A model generated the notes under the pieces. That model saw nothing but the letters and a program-made list of their open reading frames with translations, had not been told where the DNA came from and made no database searches. A stretch of DNA of 64,000 nucleotides from Rhizobium lentis (GTDB lineage: Bacteria; Pseudomonadota; Alphaproteobacteria; Rhizobiales; Rhizobiaceae), in NCBI RefSeq assembly GCF_014200175.1, contig NZ_JACHBD010000005.1, positions 1-64,000 of the forward strand. Reading direction: 5' to 3'. Position 1 is the first letter of the stretch. Each line of letters begins with the position of its first letter. A program made the translations under genes and the position numbers. Below, piece after piece: positions 54,509 through 63,519 of the stretch.

Positions 54509-55647
54509 CGCACCAGTGCTCCGAGTTTGCCGACCGAGGAGCAGAAGCGCGCCCGGGAATTCACTTGAAATGGCAGCACGCCGCGGTTGGCCGCCTCGCT
54601 CAAGGTCTCCCAGTCATCCCCAATGACATGCGTCGGGATATCCTTGAATATCTTCTCCGTTTGTTGCCGGCGCACGCCGAGGCCGAAAAGCTTGGCGCGG
54701 TATTTGTTGATGACGATGAATATCTGATCCGAACTGCCTCGCAGCCGTACCAGATTGGCAAACAAATCCTTGGCTTGAGAAAGCGCGGGAACCGTCATTT
54801 CGGTGACGATGCAGATGCTGTTGACCGAAGTGAGCACATCGTATTTCCACGGCGTGTCATAATAGGGAATGTCGATGATCGTGTGGTCGCTCTCGAAGGC
54901 GGCCACGTCGAGCATACGCAGCACGAGTTCACCGCCCTTCGGCGCCAGAAGGACGGATGGCTGCTTGAAGGACAGCAGCGAAAAGCCCCCCGAATGACGC
55001 TTTTTTACCAGATCGATGAATTCCAGATCGACCCGGGAAGGATTGGCGATGACGGGTTTCAAGTCGTAGTCGTTGACGAGGTTGAGATAATAGCCAAGGG
55101 TCCCGGCGCAGAAATCCGTGTCGAACAGGTCAACCCGCGGCTTGGAATTCTTGGTCGGCTGCGCCAGCACATGCGCGAGCGATGAGGCGATCATGCTGGC
55201 GCCGGCGCCACCGACGGCTGAGACTACGGCATGCACGCGGCTGTCGCTGGCCCCTGTGCCTGGCGCATGGGTCGAAATCATGTCGATCAGTGCGCGGCGC
55301 TCGAGAGGCTTCTTCAGCCAGTCATTGCCGTTCAGGCGGAAGAGCAGCCGCAGCATGTCGTCCGGGAGATCTTCGGAAACGACGACGAGGGGGATATCCC
55401 GGTAGCTGGTGCGAAACGCGAAGAGCTCCGGACGCTGCAGCAATTCGCCCCTGTCGACGTCGAGAACGATCAGGTCGAACTGCGTCGGATCGAACTTGCC
55501 CTTTTCACCGAGCGCCTTCAGTGCCAGATGGCGGACATCGTAACGCGAAAGCGACCCGAACGTATCGAGCATGAAGCTCGCTGCAGCCGCGTCGTCGGAG
55601 AGAACCAGGATCTTGGCGGATGCGGCAATGTTCATGTGCGCTGTCAT
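54505..55647 (-). CDS. cpaE: CpaE/TadZ pilus localisation protein
   Basis: A 380-residue protein: an N-terminal receiver-like domain (residues about 10-125, VLSDDAAAASFML and LIVLDVDRGELL) and a C-terminal MinD/ParA-like domain. The Walker A region reads SAVGGAGASMIASSLA, with neither the signature lysine nor the P-loop lysine of true MinD proteins, so ATP binding may be weak or absent. TadZ/CpaE marks the polar or lateral site of pilus assembly. AGGAAAG precedes ATG 55647. It is translationally coupled to the transpeptidase gene. Confidence 0.9.
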   Translation of the reverse strand: MTAHMNIAASAKILVLSDDAAAASFMLDTFGSLSRYDVRHLALKALGEKGKFDPTQFDLIVLDVDRGELLQRPELFAFRTSYRDIPLVVVSEDLPDDMLRLLFRLNGNDWLKKPLERRALIDMISTHAPGTGASDSRVHAVVSAVGGAGASMIASSLAHVLAQPTKNSKPRVDLFDTDFCAGTLGYYLNLVNDYDLKPVIANPSRVDLEFIDLVKKRHSGGFSLLSFKQPSVLLAPKGGELVLRMLDVAAFESDHTIIDIPYYDTPWKYDVLTSVNSICIVTEMTVPALSQAKDLFANLVRLRGSSDQIFIVINKYRAKLFGLGVRRQQTEKIFKDIPTHVIGDDWETLSEAANRGVLPFQVNSRARFCSSVGKLGALVR

Positions 55648-55676
55648 TTTCGCTTTCCTACGCGTTAATTAAGGAA

Positions 55677-56300
55677 TCAGCAGGTTGAGCAGGTCTTCAG
55701 GTCTTCCGTCGTGATCGTCACCGGATGGGCCGGGATGGTAACCTCGTTGAGCCCCAGCAGCCCGCCGAGGATCGGCAGATCGAAGGTGATGTCGCGCACC
55801 TCCAGTCGCATCGTCAGCACGGGCCCGTCCGGGCGGCCCCAATAACCGAGCCCCGATCGCTGGTAGGTGACGACCAGATTCTGCGGTTGGATGCGCCGAT
55901 TGAGATCGCAAATGCCGGGGTGGGGATCAGTTCCCGCGTTGCAAAGGCCATCGCTTCCCAGGACGATCCGGTTCAATGCCGCCGTGCAGTTTGCGAGAGC
56001 CGGTCCGCAGGTCGAGGATATCGTGGCATCGTTCGGTGTGGCTTTGCCGTTGTTGAGCGGATCGGCAGCGTCGGTCGGGAATACGGCATTGAAATTCGTT
56101 GTCAGCGGATCGGATACCGCCGCCAGGCGGGCACCATATTGCAGCGCCTTGACCGTCTGATTCCACTGCGACATGGCATAGCCGAACTCGATGAAGGCGG
56201 CGAATACCAGCATAACGATAGGGAAGGTCATCAACGCTTCGACAAGGCTGACACCACTGCTATCCTCCCAGAATGTCTTGATTGTCCTAAAGGTCACCAT
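55677..56300 (-). CDS. tadE: TadE-like pseudopilin
   Basis: A 207-residue protein with the TadE N-terminal hydrophobic block SSGVSLVEALMTFPIVMLVF (near residues 13-32), ending in a glutamate-containing signal typical of pseudopilins, and a periplasmic domain with a C-terminal cysteine pair (KTCSTC). It overlaps the next upstream gene by 7 bases. TadE/TadF proteins are needed for Flp pilus formation, probably as minor pilins. Confidence 0.88.
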   Translation of the reverse strand: MVTFRTIKTFWEDSSGVSLVEALMTFPIVMLVFAAFIEFGYAMSQWNQTVKALQYGARLAAVSDPLTTNFNAVFPTDAADPLNNGKATPNDATISSTCGPALANCTAALNRIVLGSDGLCNAGTDPHPGICDLNRRIQPQNLVVTYQRSGLGYWGRPDGPVLTMRLEVRDITFDLPILGGLLGLNEVTIPAHPVTITTEDLKTCSTC

Positions 56301-56773
56301 CCGATGTATCTCTCTTCATGGGAGGAATTGATCGTGATGGCATCGATCCCGAGGAAGCCGAACACCGGCGAGCTCTTGTAGAGATGAGCAGTCGAAAGGG
56401 TGATGTTCCCGTCCGCATCGGGGGCCGTGATCGTGATGTCGGAGGGGTCCTTCCAGTCGGGGACGCGGGGTTCAGCGTCGGCCGCAGGTGTTTGCGTTCC
56501 ATAAAAGGCGATCGTCTTCGCCGTCGCCTGACTACATGTCGGCACATAGGTTCCCGACACGGGTCGGCATCGCGAGAGGTAGCGCCCGGCATCGCGCAAG
56601 CCCGCGTCGATCTGCATGCGCTGCCAGAAGATGCTGCCGAACTCCAGTATGGCAGCCGCAAAGAGTGTGACAAAGGGGATCGCGAGCAGCGCTTCCGCAA
56701 GCACTGCGCCTTCCTCACGCCGCCAGAAGCCGGGGCAAAGCCGATGCAGGATAAAATTGCGGAGCGCCATCAT
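56294..56773 (-). CDS. TadE/TadF-like pseudopilin, second copy
   Basis: A 159-residue protein with the same N-terminal block REEGAVLAEALLAIPFVTLF (near residues 19-38) and a short periplasmic domain with PVSGTYVPTCSQATAKT. Overlaps tadG by 4 bases. It is the second of two adjacent TadE-type genes and may play the TadF role. Confidence 0.87.
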   Translation of the reverse strand: MMALRNFILHRLCPGFWRREEGAVLAEALLAIPFVTLFAAAILEFGSIFWQRMQIDAGLRDAGRYLSRCRPVSGTYVPTCSQATAKTIAFYGTQTPAADAEPRVPDWKDPSDITITAPDADGNITLSTAHLYKSSPVFGFLGIDAITINSSHEERYIGW

Positions 56774-58371
56774 CTGACCAGCTCCGCTTCTTCCCGCAGG
56801 AATTCGTCTGCCGTACCGCGACCACCCTTGCCGGTGATGTCGATCATCTCTAGGGAAAGGTATCGTTCGCTAGAATCCTTTATCGCCGGCTTGGTCAGGA
56901 ACATGCGCGCGAAGGCGACGGCGCGGGTGGCCTTGTGACCGTTCAGATGACCGACCGAGGCTTCATAGCCACAGTTGACGATGGCTGAGAAGATCTCGCG
57001 GCGATCACCATATTCAGCCGCCGTATAGTTCGAAAGGTCCGGGCCGGTATAGCACTGGCCGCCGGTTGTCGGTTTGCCCGTTTCGCCATTCGCCGAGGCA
57101 TGGTTGATCAGAGATGGGTTGGCAAGCTCGTAACGATAAACGTCGTATGCGGAAGGCTGGCTTGGTGTTCCAGTCGCCTGCGGGGGATAACTGGAGTAGT
57201 TGCTGAGGACCGTGCTCACCGAGGGCGCAGCCGTGCCCTGCGCGACATTCCAATAGGTCGTGTAGTTCCAGTTGTTGCCGCTGCTGATCTTGCCGCCGGA
57301 AAGCGAGCTCATGGCCGCTCCGTAGCCGAGCGGCAAAGCCTTGGTCGCATCGCCGACAACATCCCCGACCATGACCGGAGTATAGGTATCGCAGCCTGGC
57401 TTTCCCTTGGTGGTTGTCCGAGCGGAGCGTACGTTTCGGGCAGGACGGTATCGATAATCTCCCTTCGCCTTGTTGAACGAGGAGGCATAAAAGCCGAAGC
57501 GCGTATTCACCCCGTCTTCGACAGGCCCCGCCACTGCGCCGGTCTCCGTGTCGAGATTGTCCTGGGTGTAGCAGGCGCCGGGATTGCCGGTGGCAAGAGC
57601 CTCCGCCAGCACGGAGGCACCATTGCCCAAGGGGGTCCGCAGGAAGCCGAAATTGCCGGGGCCGGGATTGGACGATGAGGTGCTGTGAAGCTCGATCTGT
57701 CGCCCGTAGAGATTGCCGGCCGCAAAATTGGTGTGCAAGGCGGCAGCGGCATCTGCGTTGGCGCTTTCACTGGTGTTACCAGCAGGCTCGAACGGATTGC
57801 AGATAAAGATCGGCGTCACGTCGCAGGCGCTGGCGTGGTATACCGCCACGGCGTCGGCGGCAATATTGATCGTATCGCGGTTGAAGCCGACCGGGATCGG
57901 AAAGATCGTCTGCATCGCTTGCGGCTTTGCGATGACCCAGGCATAGGAAGCTTCGCTGGGCTCTGTCGTTTCCATCGAAGCCGCGATGGGCGTATCGTCG
58001 TCGGCCGGGATGCTCTTCAGAAAAAGCACGGTAACGGTGTTTCCGGCATCGTTGCCGGCGTCATAGGTCACGCTGATATTCGAGCCAAGGGACATGCCGG
58101 TCCCACCGCCGGAGAAAGCCGCGCTGTTGGCGATTTTCTCGATCGCCGTCTGCGCCCGTGAAATGGCATCGTCGCGGCCATCGAGTTCACGGGCTCCGGC
58201 CAGCGCCATCGCGTCGACCGCGTTCTGGAGATCGGTATGCAGGTTGCTGCTGCGGCCGACATCTATGACCAGCAGCGAAAAGCCGAGAAGCATCGGCATG
58301 GCGATGAGCGTCAAGGCGATGACATAGCCACGATGATCGTTCCAGAAGCGTCTGACAACCTTGCTGAGCAT
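56770..58371 (-). CDS. tadG: TadG-like pilus-associated protein
   Basis: A 533-residue protein with an N-terminal TadE-like hydrophobic segment (GYVIALTLIAMPMLLGFSLL, about residues 15-34) followed by VIDVGRSSNLHTDLQNAVDA, the DUF2134/TadG signature, and a large periplasmic domain. It probably anchors the pilus base in the periplasm. The C-terminal 60 residues end in a basic-acidic tail (EEAELVR). The gene is 91 bases after a small lipoprotein gene. Confidence 0.88.
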   Translation of the reverse strand: MLSKVVRRFWNDHRGYVIALTLIAMPMLLGFSLLVIDVGRSSNLHTDLQNAVDAMALAGARELDGRDDAISRAQTAIEKIANSAAFSGGGTGMSLGSNISVTYDAGNDAGNTVTVLFLKSIPADDDTPIAASMETTEPSEASYAWVIAKPQAMQTIFPIPVGFNRDTINIAADAVAVYHASACDVTPIFICNPFEPAGNTSESANADAAAALHTNFAAGNLYGRQIELHSTSSSNPGPGNFGFLRTPLGNGASVLAEALATGNPGACYTQDNLDTETGAVAGPVEDGVNTRFGFYASSFNKAKGDYRYRPARNVRSARTTTKGKPGCDTYTPVMVGDVVGDATKALPLGYGAAMSSLSGGKISSGNNWNYTTYWNVAQGTAAPSVSTVLSNYSSYPPQATGTPSQPSAYDVYRYELANPSLINHASANGETGKPTTGGQCYTGPDLSNYTAAEYGDRREIFSAIVNCGYEASVGHLNGHKATRAVAFARMFLTKPAIKDSSERYLSLEMIDITGKGGRGTADEFLREEAELVR

Positions 58372-58462
58372 TGGCGTCCCCCCGTCACGGCGCTATCGCC
58401 GTGACGACCCCTTTTCGTGCATTTTCCCCTCCGGCGCTGCCGCCGTTCATGCCTTTCGCAAG

Positions 58463-58768
58463 CTACTGGCTGGCGGTCGCCCCGTTGGAGGCCCCATTCG
58501 CCCCCATGGCTGGCGACGGCTGAACAACGCCCAGCCCGCCGTTCTGATACTGAGTAACCACCCTGCGGATGACCTTGCCATCGCTTGCGATCTGGGTTCG
58601 CTGGGCTTCCGGCGGGAACGGGTCCTCAATATGGATGGCCTTGTTTGCTTCCACGGCGTTCCCGACCCCGAAAGTGACCGAGTCGCGATTGTTCATGTAG
58701 TCGGCGCAGCCGGAAGCGAGGCCGGCGGCTGCAAGGACGAGAAGGACGCGCTTAGCGTTTTGTAGCAA
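58463..58768 (-). CDS. Small pilus-locus lipoprotein in the CpaD position
   Basis: A 101-residue lipoprotein with lipobox LASGC (Cys near residue 21). The mature part carries DSVTFGVGNAVEANKAIHIE and DPFPPEAQR, resembling the N-terminal part of CpaD proteins, but the usual 200-plus residues are shortened to 80 and end in a Gly/Asn-rich tail. It overlaps cpaC by 17 bases. It could be a reduced CpaD or a separate pilotin. Confidence 0.78.
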   Translation of the reverse strand: MLQNAKRVLLVLAAAGLASGCADYMNNRDSVTFGVGNAVEANKAIHIEDPFPPEAQRTQIASDGKVIRRVVTQYQNGGLGVVQPSPAMGANGASNGATASQ

Positions 58769-60239
58769 CGGCTTGGACTCCCTGGTTCAGGTCGAGACGA
58801 TGACCGTAAGGCCCGGTCACACCCACGCCATTGCGAAAGCGTCGGAGCATGTCCTTGTCGACTTCCAGGACACCGAGTGCGAAGAGCTCCACGTCGTTAG
58901 ACGAGCGCGTCTGATCGAGCGGACTGTAGAGGTCCTCACCCGGGCGGGCCGGGCGCACAATGTGTGGCGTGACAACGATAACGAGATCGGATTCCTTCTT
59001 CTGGAAACTCGTCGAACGGAACAGTGCGCCGAGGACCGGTATCTGCCCGAGTCCCGGCAATTGCTGGATGTCTTTAGCATTGATCGACTGCAGCAGGCCG
59101 GCCAAGGCAAAGCTCTGGCCGTCGCGGAGCGCGACCGTGGTGCTGGCAGCGCGCGAGATGAACCCCGGATTGCCGTTGACGTTGATCGACGGATCAATCT
59201 CGGAAACCTCAGGCTCGATCTCCAGATTGATGAGGCCATCATCAAGAACCACCGGCTTGAAGGTCAGCCGCACACCGAAGGGGCGATAGTCCGTCTCGGT
59301 GGCGACAGTTGTGCCGTTGTTCGTCGTCTTCAGGATCGGCACTTCACCGCCGGCATGGAAGCTCGCGGTCGAGCCGCTCATGGCGATGAGGTTCGGCTGA
59401 GCCAGGCGGCGCACCAATCCCTTCTGCTCGAGGGCGTTGATGACCACATCGATGTGGCCGCCCGAGATTTCCAGCACCTTGGCAATCAACTGGCCGAAGG
59501 GCAGCGCACCCGTTGCCGCACCCTTGGGGTCAAGAAGGGTACGGGCCAGGCTGCCGTCGTCCACGGCGATCCCCTGGCTGGTGGTTGCCTTGCCGATGCG
59601 GTTGTTATTGCCCTGCCCGGACCAACCGATCCCGAGGTCACGACCCGTCTGGCGCGAGGCTTCGATGACACGGACCTCCAGCATCACCTGCTGGCTGTCA
59701 CTGACGCGCAACTGATTCAGCACCGGCTGGTCGGAATAGGACTGGGCGATTTCCATCACCCGCTGCAGTTCGATGCCGTCACGGACGAAGCCTGTCAGGC
59801 GAATGCGATCGTTGGAGTTGATTACCCTGACCCGAGCCGAGGGCGCGGCTGAGCGAATGGCGGAGGCGACTTCACTGAAGTCGCTGGCAACGCGGATGTC
59901 AATGACACCGAGAAGCGACTTGTCGTCGCCATAGACCGAGATATTGGTGGCGCCGGTCTTTTTGCCGCGAATGAACAGCGACTTGTCGGAAAGCGGCACC
60001 ACGTCGATCATATCGGCGCTGCCGATGACGAGATCCCCGAAAGGCTGGCCCGTGTTGAGCGTCAACGTCTCGTTCGGAGGCAACGTCACGTGCTGGACCG
60101 ATCTGCCGAGTGAGATGGATTTTTCCTGTGCGTTGGCGCAGCCGGCAAATCCGGGGCCTAAACACACACAGGCCGAAAACACTGCCGCTAATGCCGCAAG
60201 GCTTTTCGTCCTTGCGATTCTTCTCTTGCCATACGCCAT
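58752..60239 (-). CDS. cpaC: CpaC/RcpA outer-membrane secretin
   Basis: A 495-residue secretin starting at 60239 (MAYGKRRIARTK); the longer frame upstream is unlikely coding. Signal peptide near residues 10-37, then the pilus N-domain (HVTLPPNETLTLNTG), a BON-like region (RVRVINSNDRIRLTGFV) and the secretin core (EVRVIEASRQTGRDLGIGW, NLIAMSGSTASFHAGGEVPI, LPGLGQIPVLGALFRS). It forms the outer-membrane gate for the Flp pilus. Confidence 0.93.
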   Translation of the reverse strand: MAYGKRRIARTKSLAALAAVFSACVCLGPGFAGCANAQEKSISLGRSVQHVTLPPNETLTLNTGQPFGDLVIGSADMIDVVPLSDKSLFIRGKKTGATNISVYGDDKSLLGVIDIRVASDFSEVASAIRSAAPSARVRVINSNDRIRLTGFVRDGIELQRVMEIAQSYSDQPVLNQLRVSDSQQVMLEVRVIEASRQTGRDLGIGWSGQGNNNRIGKATTSQGIAVDDGSLARTLLDPKGAATGALPFGQLIAKVLEISGGHIDVVINALEQKGLVRRLAQPNLIAMSGSTASFHAGGEVPILKTTNNGTTVATETDYRPFGVRLTFKPVVLDDGLINLEIEPEVSEIDPSINVNGNPGFISRAASTTVALRDGQSFALAGLLQSINAKDIQQLPGLGQIPVLGALFRSTSFQKKESDLVIVVTPHIVRPARPGEDLYSPLDQTRSSNDVELFALGVLEVDKDMLRRFRNGVGVTGPYGHRLDLNQGVQAVATKR

Positions 60240-60294
60240 GCCTGCTTTAGCCCCTTCCTCCGGCCGGCCGCACCTGCGGCATGCCGCATAAACA

Positions 60295-61209
60295 TCACTG
60301 GACCAGGCCGACTCGGTGCTCCTCGCGCTTCGTCGTGTTCCAGACACCCACTGTCACCCACTTCGGCTCAACCGGCAACACCGGTTCAACCTTTTGTTCC
60401 ACAATCTGCACTTGTTTTTCGGGTTCTGGCAACATCTTTTCCAAATCCTTGCCCAGTTCCGTCGCCATCGCGCCGCCACCGAGGTCGGCGACGGTGATCG
60501 GCCGCGTCTGTTCGACAGAGGAAGAGGCAACATTGCGAAGCGCCAGCGAGAGCGTGCCGATACTGGAGCCGAGGGTAAGGCGCTGGGCCTCATCAGTCGT
60601 GACCTCAAAGGTCACGGTCTTGACGACGGACGGCTCGTCCTTGCGCTCGTCTGCCGTCTGGTCCACTGCAAGCACTTTGACGCCCTGCAGCAGCACGTCG
60701 ACGAAGGTCTGATCGTTGCCTGCCGGTCCGCGCACGACCCGCGTCAGAAGCACGTCGACGCGATCGGAAGGTCTTACGAAGCCGGCAACGCCGAGCACGT
60801 CGTTGACACGGATGGAGACTGCCTTCATGCCCTGGTCGAGCGCCGCCGACAGCGTGGCGCGTTCGCCGGCACCCGTGATCTTCGAGGATAGCACCGGCTC
60901 GCCAGGGTCGATCGCCGCCATGGCATAACGCGGCTGGGCATCATTGCCGACGACCAGATCGATACTAACGAAGGAGCCCGTGGGTGTTTCATTGGAGGGC
61001 CACGGAATGGCCCTGAGATTTTCGGATCGGATCCGGTCGCCGAAGCGCATTGGCTTGGCGGCGACGACAAGTGTCCGTTCCTCGGCCTTCACGCCGTTCA
61101 TCGCCAGCAGCCGGGCCTTCTGATCGGAGAGATACGCGCGCATGCCGAAAACTGCGGCGGCGGCGAGTACAAATGCAATAACGAGGCTTAAAATCGTTGA
61201 AGAACGCAT
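60295..61209 (-). CDS. cpaB: CpaB/RcpC pilus assembly protein
   Basis: A 304-residue protein with an N-terminal membrane anchor (STILSLVIAFVLAAAAVFGM), the SAF-like domain with RFGDRIRSENLRAIPWP (about residues 55-72), and RVNDVLGVAGFVRPSDRVDVL near 150. CpaB proteins support the secretin in the periplasm. It lies 55 bases upstream of cpaC. Confidence 0.92.
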   Translation of the reverse strand: MRSSTILSLVIAFVLAAAAVFGMRAYLSDQKARLLAMNGVKAEERTLVVAAKPMRFGDRIRSENLRAIPWPSNETPTGSFVSIDLVVGNDAQPRYAMAAIDPGEPVLSSKITGAGERATLSAALDQGMKAVSIRVNDVLGVAGFVRPSDRVDVLLTRVVRGPAGNDQTFVDVLLQGVKVLAVDQTADERKDEPSVVKTVTFEVTTDEAQRLTLGSSIGTLSLALRNVASSSVEQTRPITVADLGGGAMATELGKDLEKMLPEPEKQVQIVEQKVEPVLPVEPKWVTVGVWNTTKREEHRVGLVQ

Positions 61210-61330
61210 CGCGGTTACTCGCTACACTGGACGGAGCGCATCCATTCATTGCTACTAATTTAGAAGAAAGGGGTTAACAAAACCCCTCTCTTCAGCTCAA
61301 AAACGCTGCTCAGGAAGCAGCTGAGGTGCA

Positions 61331-61531
61331 TCAGGCCGGCGGCGCTTCCAGATTTTGTGCTTGGAACCAAGTGGCCCACGATGCCCATGCCGTGTTGAGT
61401 TCACCGCCGATCAGGACAACTGATGCAACAACGCCGCCGACCAACAAACCAAGCAGAATAAGATATTCAGTCAGCGCGACGCCATCTTCTTCCCGCGCGA
61501 AAGCGCGTACGCTATTTACAAATGCTTTCAT
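61331..61531 (-). CDS. flp: Flp-type pilin
   Basis: A 66-residue prepilin. The class IV-b leader ends at Gly in AREEDG, and the mature part starts VALTEYLILLGLLVGGVVAS, with the Glu at +5 and Tyr at +6 that define Flp pilins. GGAGG lies about 10 bases before the start. It is the main subunit of the adhesive Tad pilus and the first gene of the minus-strand locus, followed by a 121-base gap before cpaB, which could hold a processing site that raises flp output. Confidence 0.93.
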   Translation of the reverse strand: MKAFVNSVRAFAREEDGVALTEYLILLGLLVGGVVASVVLIGGELNTAWASWATWFQAQNLEAPPA

Positions 61532-61792
61532 CGAGAATTAACCTCCCAGGTAAGTTGTGCGCCGTAATTCCCCCGGCACGCTTTGTCGTTGAGACCGCCC
61601 CTTCGACTGGAAATATTAATAGTCTGTTAATTCTAATTTAGTCAATTGTTTTATACCAGCTCGAATTGAGAACTATACTTATAGTTAAGACCAAAACCCG
61701 AGGACTGGTCATAAAAGCCCGGGAAAATATGCCGACTCTGAGTAAAAACGGACCTACGTGGTAGATTGCCATAGCCCAAAAGGTTGAATCCT
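61532..61792. promoter_or_regulatory. AT-rich divergent promoter region of flp and tadV
   Basis: The middle part (about 61600-61700) is strikingly AT-rich for this genome, with several TTAATT and TATAGTT stretches, and separates the pilin gene from the divergent peptidase gene. It is the obvious place for promoters in both directions; no precise -35/-10 pair is assigned. Confidence 0.45.
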
Positions 61793-62329
61793 ATGATTGG
61801 AATGATAGTTGTTGTTAATTCGCTTTCGGTATTACTTTTTCTCTATGCCGCCTGGACCGATTTCCGCACCTGGAAGATCCCCAATGCGGTCGTGCTTGCG
61901 CTCGTGACACTTTATGCAGTGCGCGCGGTGGCCGTGATGCTTGGCTCCGAGGATCTCGGCGCTGCGCTGTTTGCTTCGAGCGGAATTGGAGGCGACGTTG
62001 GGGCCGGTCTGCTGATGTTTATGCTCGGAGTGGTGCTTTGGGCGTTCCGTCTGTTTGGCGCAGGAGACGCCAAGCTTTTCCTGCCGATCGGCCTTTTTGT
62101 CGGATGGCACGGAATGCTGCCGTTTTCGTTCTTGCTCCTCGTCCTGGGTATCGTGACGCTTCTGGTCCTGCGGCTGCCGGTACCGTTGCGCGTCGCACAT
62201 CTCGCCTTTTTCATGCGCATCGAGGAAATCCGGGCAAGCCGGAAGATACCGTACGGCGTCCTCATGGTCTTCGCCGTGCTCCTTACCCTGGCTCTGCCGA
62301 TGATCCAACAGCAGCTGCAGCTACGGTGA
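61793..62329 (+). CDS. cpaA: TadV/CpaA prepilin peptidase
   Basis: A 178-residue A24-type aspartic membrane peptidase. The two catalytic aspartates sit in AAWTDFRTWKIPN near residue 22 and in the signature FGAGDAKLFLPIG near 86. About six membrane helices. It removes the leaders of Flp and the TadE/F pseudopilins. ATG 61793 has AAGG about 10 bases upstream; an earlier TTG at 61784 is less likely. It is the only Tad gene on the plus strand here. Confidence 0.92.
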   Translation: MIGMIVVVNSLSVLLFLYAAWTDFRTWKIPNAVVLALVTLYAVRAVAVMLGSEDLGAALFASSGIGGDVGAGLLMFMLGVVLWAFRLFGAGDAKLFLPIGLFVGWHGMLPFSFLLLVLGIVTLLVLRLPVPLRVAHLAFFMRIEEIRASRKIPYGVLMVFAVLLTLALPMIQQQLQLR

Positions 62330-62552
62330 CCCGGTATCGACGTAGCGTCCCCCGCAATGGCCGCAGTGCCAACGCGCCCATCCTTCGTGGTGTAAGAATG
62401 GAGTCGCGGTGTGACATCGACGGCTGCAGCCTCCGGTCACGCGAAGTGAGGTCGACCGTGAGCAATCACAACCTGTTCAGGTCGCAGGTTCATCCTGGTG
62501 CCCGCCGGTGCCGAAAGTCAGTGAAGCTGGCAGACCTGATTCGTGCCGCTGT

Positions 62553-63350
62553 TCAATTGTATGGCCAGCCGGCTCCGGGAGTGTTCACTTCGACGGAGAC
62601 GATCTGACCGGTTCCGGCCATCTGATCCATCCTGTCCATGCCAAACCATCGTGCAGTAGTGACGAAGAGGGTCGACCGATTTTCGCCGCCGAGCATACAG
62701 GCGAATGCGCCCCGATCGACCTTGACCTCATCAAGAATTTCGCCGCCTTCTCGGACCCGGCGGCAATAGGCATTGGGGACATCCGCGTACCAGATGGCTC
62801 CCTGGTTGTCGAAACAGATCCCGTCCGGGGGGCCGGGAAGCTCCGCCCAGATCCTCCTGTTGCCAAGCCGACCGTCCGGCGCCACATCGAAAGCAGTCAA
62901 TTGCCTGGCCCAACTTTCGGCACAGACGAGAGTGCGGCCGTCCTGGGATATCGCCATGCCGTTCGGAAATTGGAAACCTTTGGCCTGCGTCTCAACGCTG
63001 CCATCCGGCCAGATCAGCATGAGGGAAGGGCCGTTGACATAGATCCTGCCTGCGGCGTCAATGACGATCTCGTTCCACCTGCCTGGCCCGAGCGCGGCGA
63101 ACTCTTTCAGATCCTCGCCATCGAAACGCATGAGCGATGAGGAAGCTGACTGAACCACGAAGAGCTCGTTCTCCGGACTGAAATCGAAAGACAGCGGTGG
63201 AGCTTTCGCGGGAACGACAAGCCGCGATCGGCTTTGCTCTTCAAGAACTCGGATTTCGCCACTGGTCCAATCGGCAAACCATAGCTCGCCCTTATGCCAA
63301 CGCGGGCATTCAACCAGTCCTCTTCCCTTCAACAATATCTTCGCCGGCAC
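62553..63350 (-). CDS. SMP-30/gluconolactonase-family protein
   Basis: A 265-residue six-bladed beta-propeller. Metal-site residues appear in LVECPRWHKGELWFADW (the Glu near residue 14), in PGRWNEIVIDAAGRIYVN (Asn) and in FPNGMAISQDGRTLVCAES, and ICFDNQGAIWYADV supplies the Asp. Such enzymes open sugar-acid lactones with a divalent metal. Whether it belongs with the peptide-type ABC gene upstream on the same strand is unclear; no link to the apiose operon is indicated. Confidence 0.87.
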   Translation of the reverse strand: MPAKILLKGRGLVECPRWHKGELWFADWTSGEIRVLEEQSRSRLVVPAKAPPLSFDFSPENELFVVQSASSSLMRFDGEDLKEFAALGPGRWNEIVIDAAGRIYVNGPSLMLIWPDGSVETQAKGFQFPNGMAISQDGRTLVCAESWARQLTAFDVAPDGRLGNRRIWAELPGPPDGICFDNQGAIWYADVPNAYCRRVREGGEILDEVKVDRGAFACMLGGENRSTLFVTTARWFGMDRMDQMAGTGQIVSVEVNTPGAGWPYN

Positions 63351-63411
63351 GTGCGTCTCCTAGGTCATCTACAACTCCCCAGGACGGATGACCTTCGGTC
63401 GCTCCGACATT

Positions 63412-63432
63412 CCGGAACAAAAAATTCCGGCT
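63412..63432 (-). other. Small hairpin downstream of the ABC ATPase gene
   Basis: On the complement CCGGAA and TTCCGG form a 6-bp stem around a T-rich 7-base loop in the 170-base gap after the ATPase gene. No T-run follows, so it is at best a weak termination or processing signal. Confidence 0.3.
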
Positions 63433-63519
63433 TTTGGCGGGCGAGACCGTCTGGTCTAGCGTTGGAATATTGCTGCGCTTGCGCAACGCTGCTGAAATCC
63501 GGGGGCTGCTCCGTCGCGG

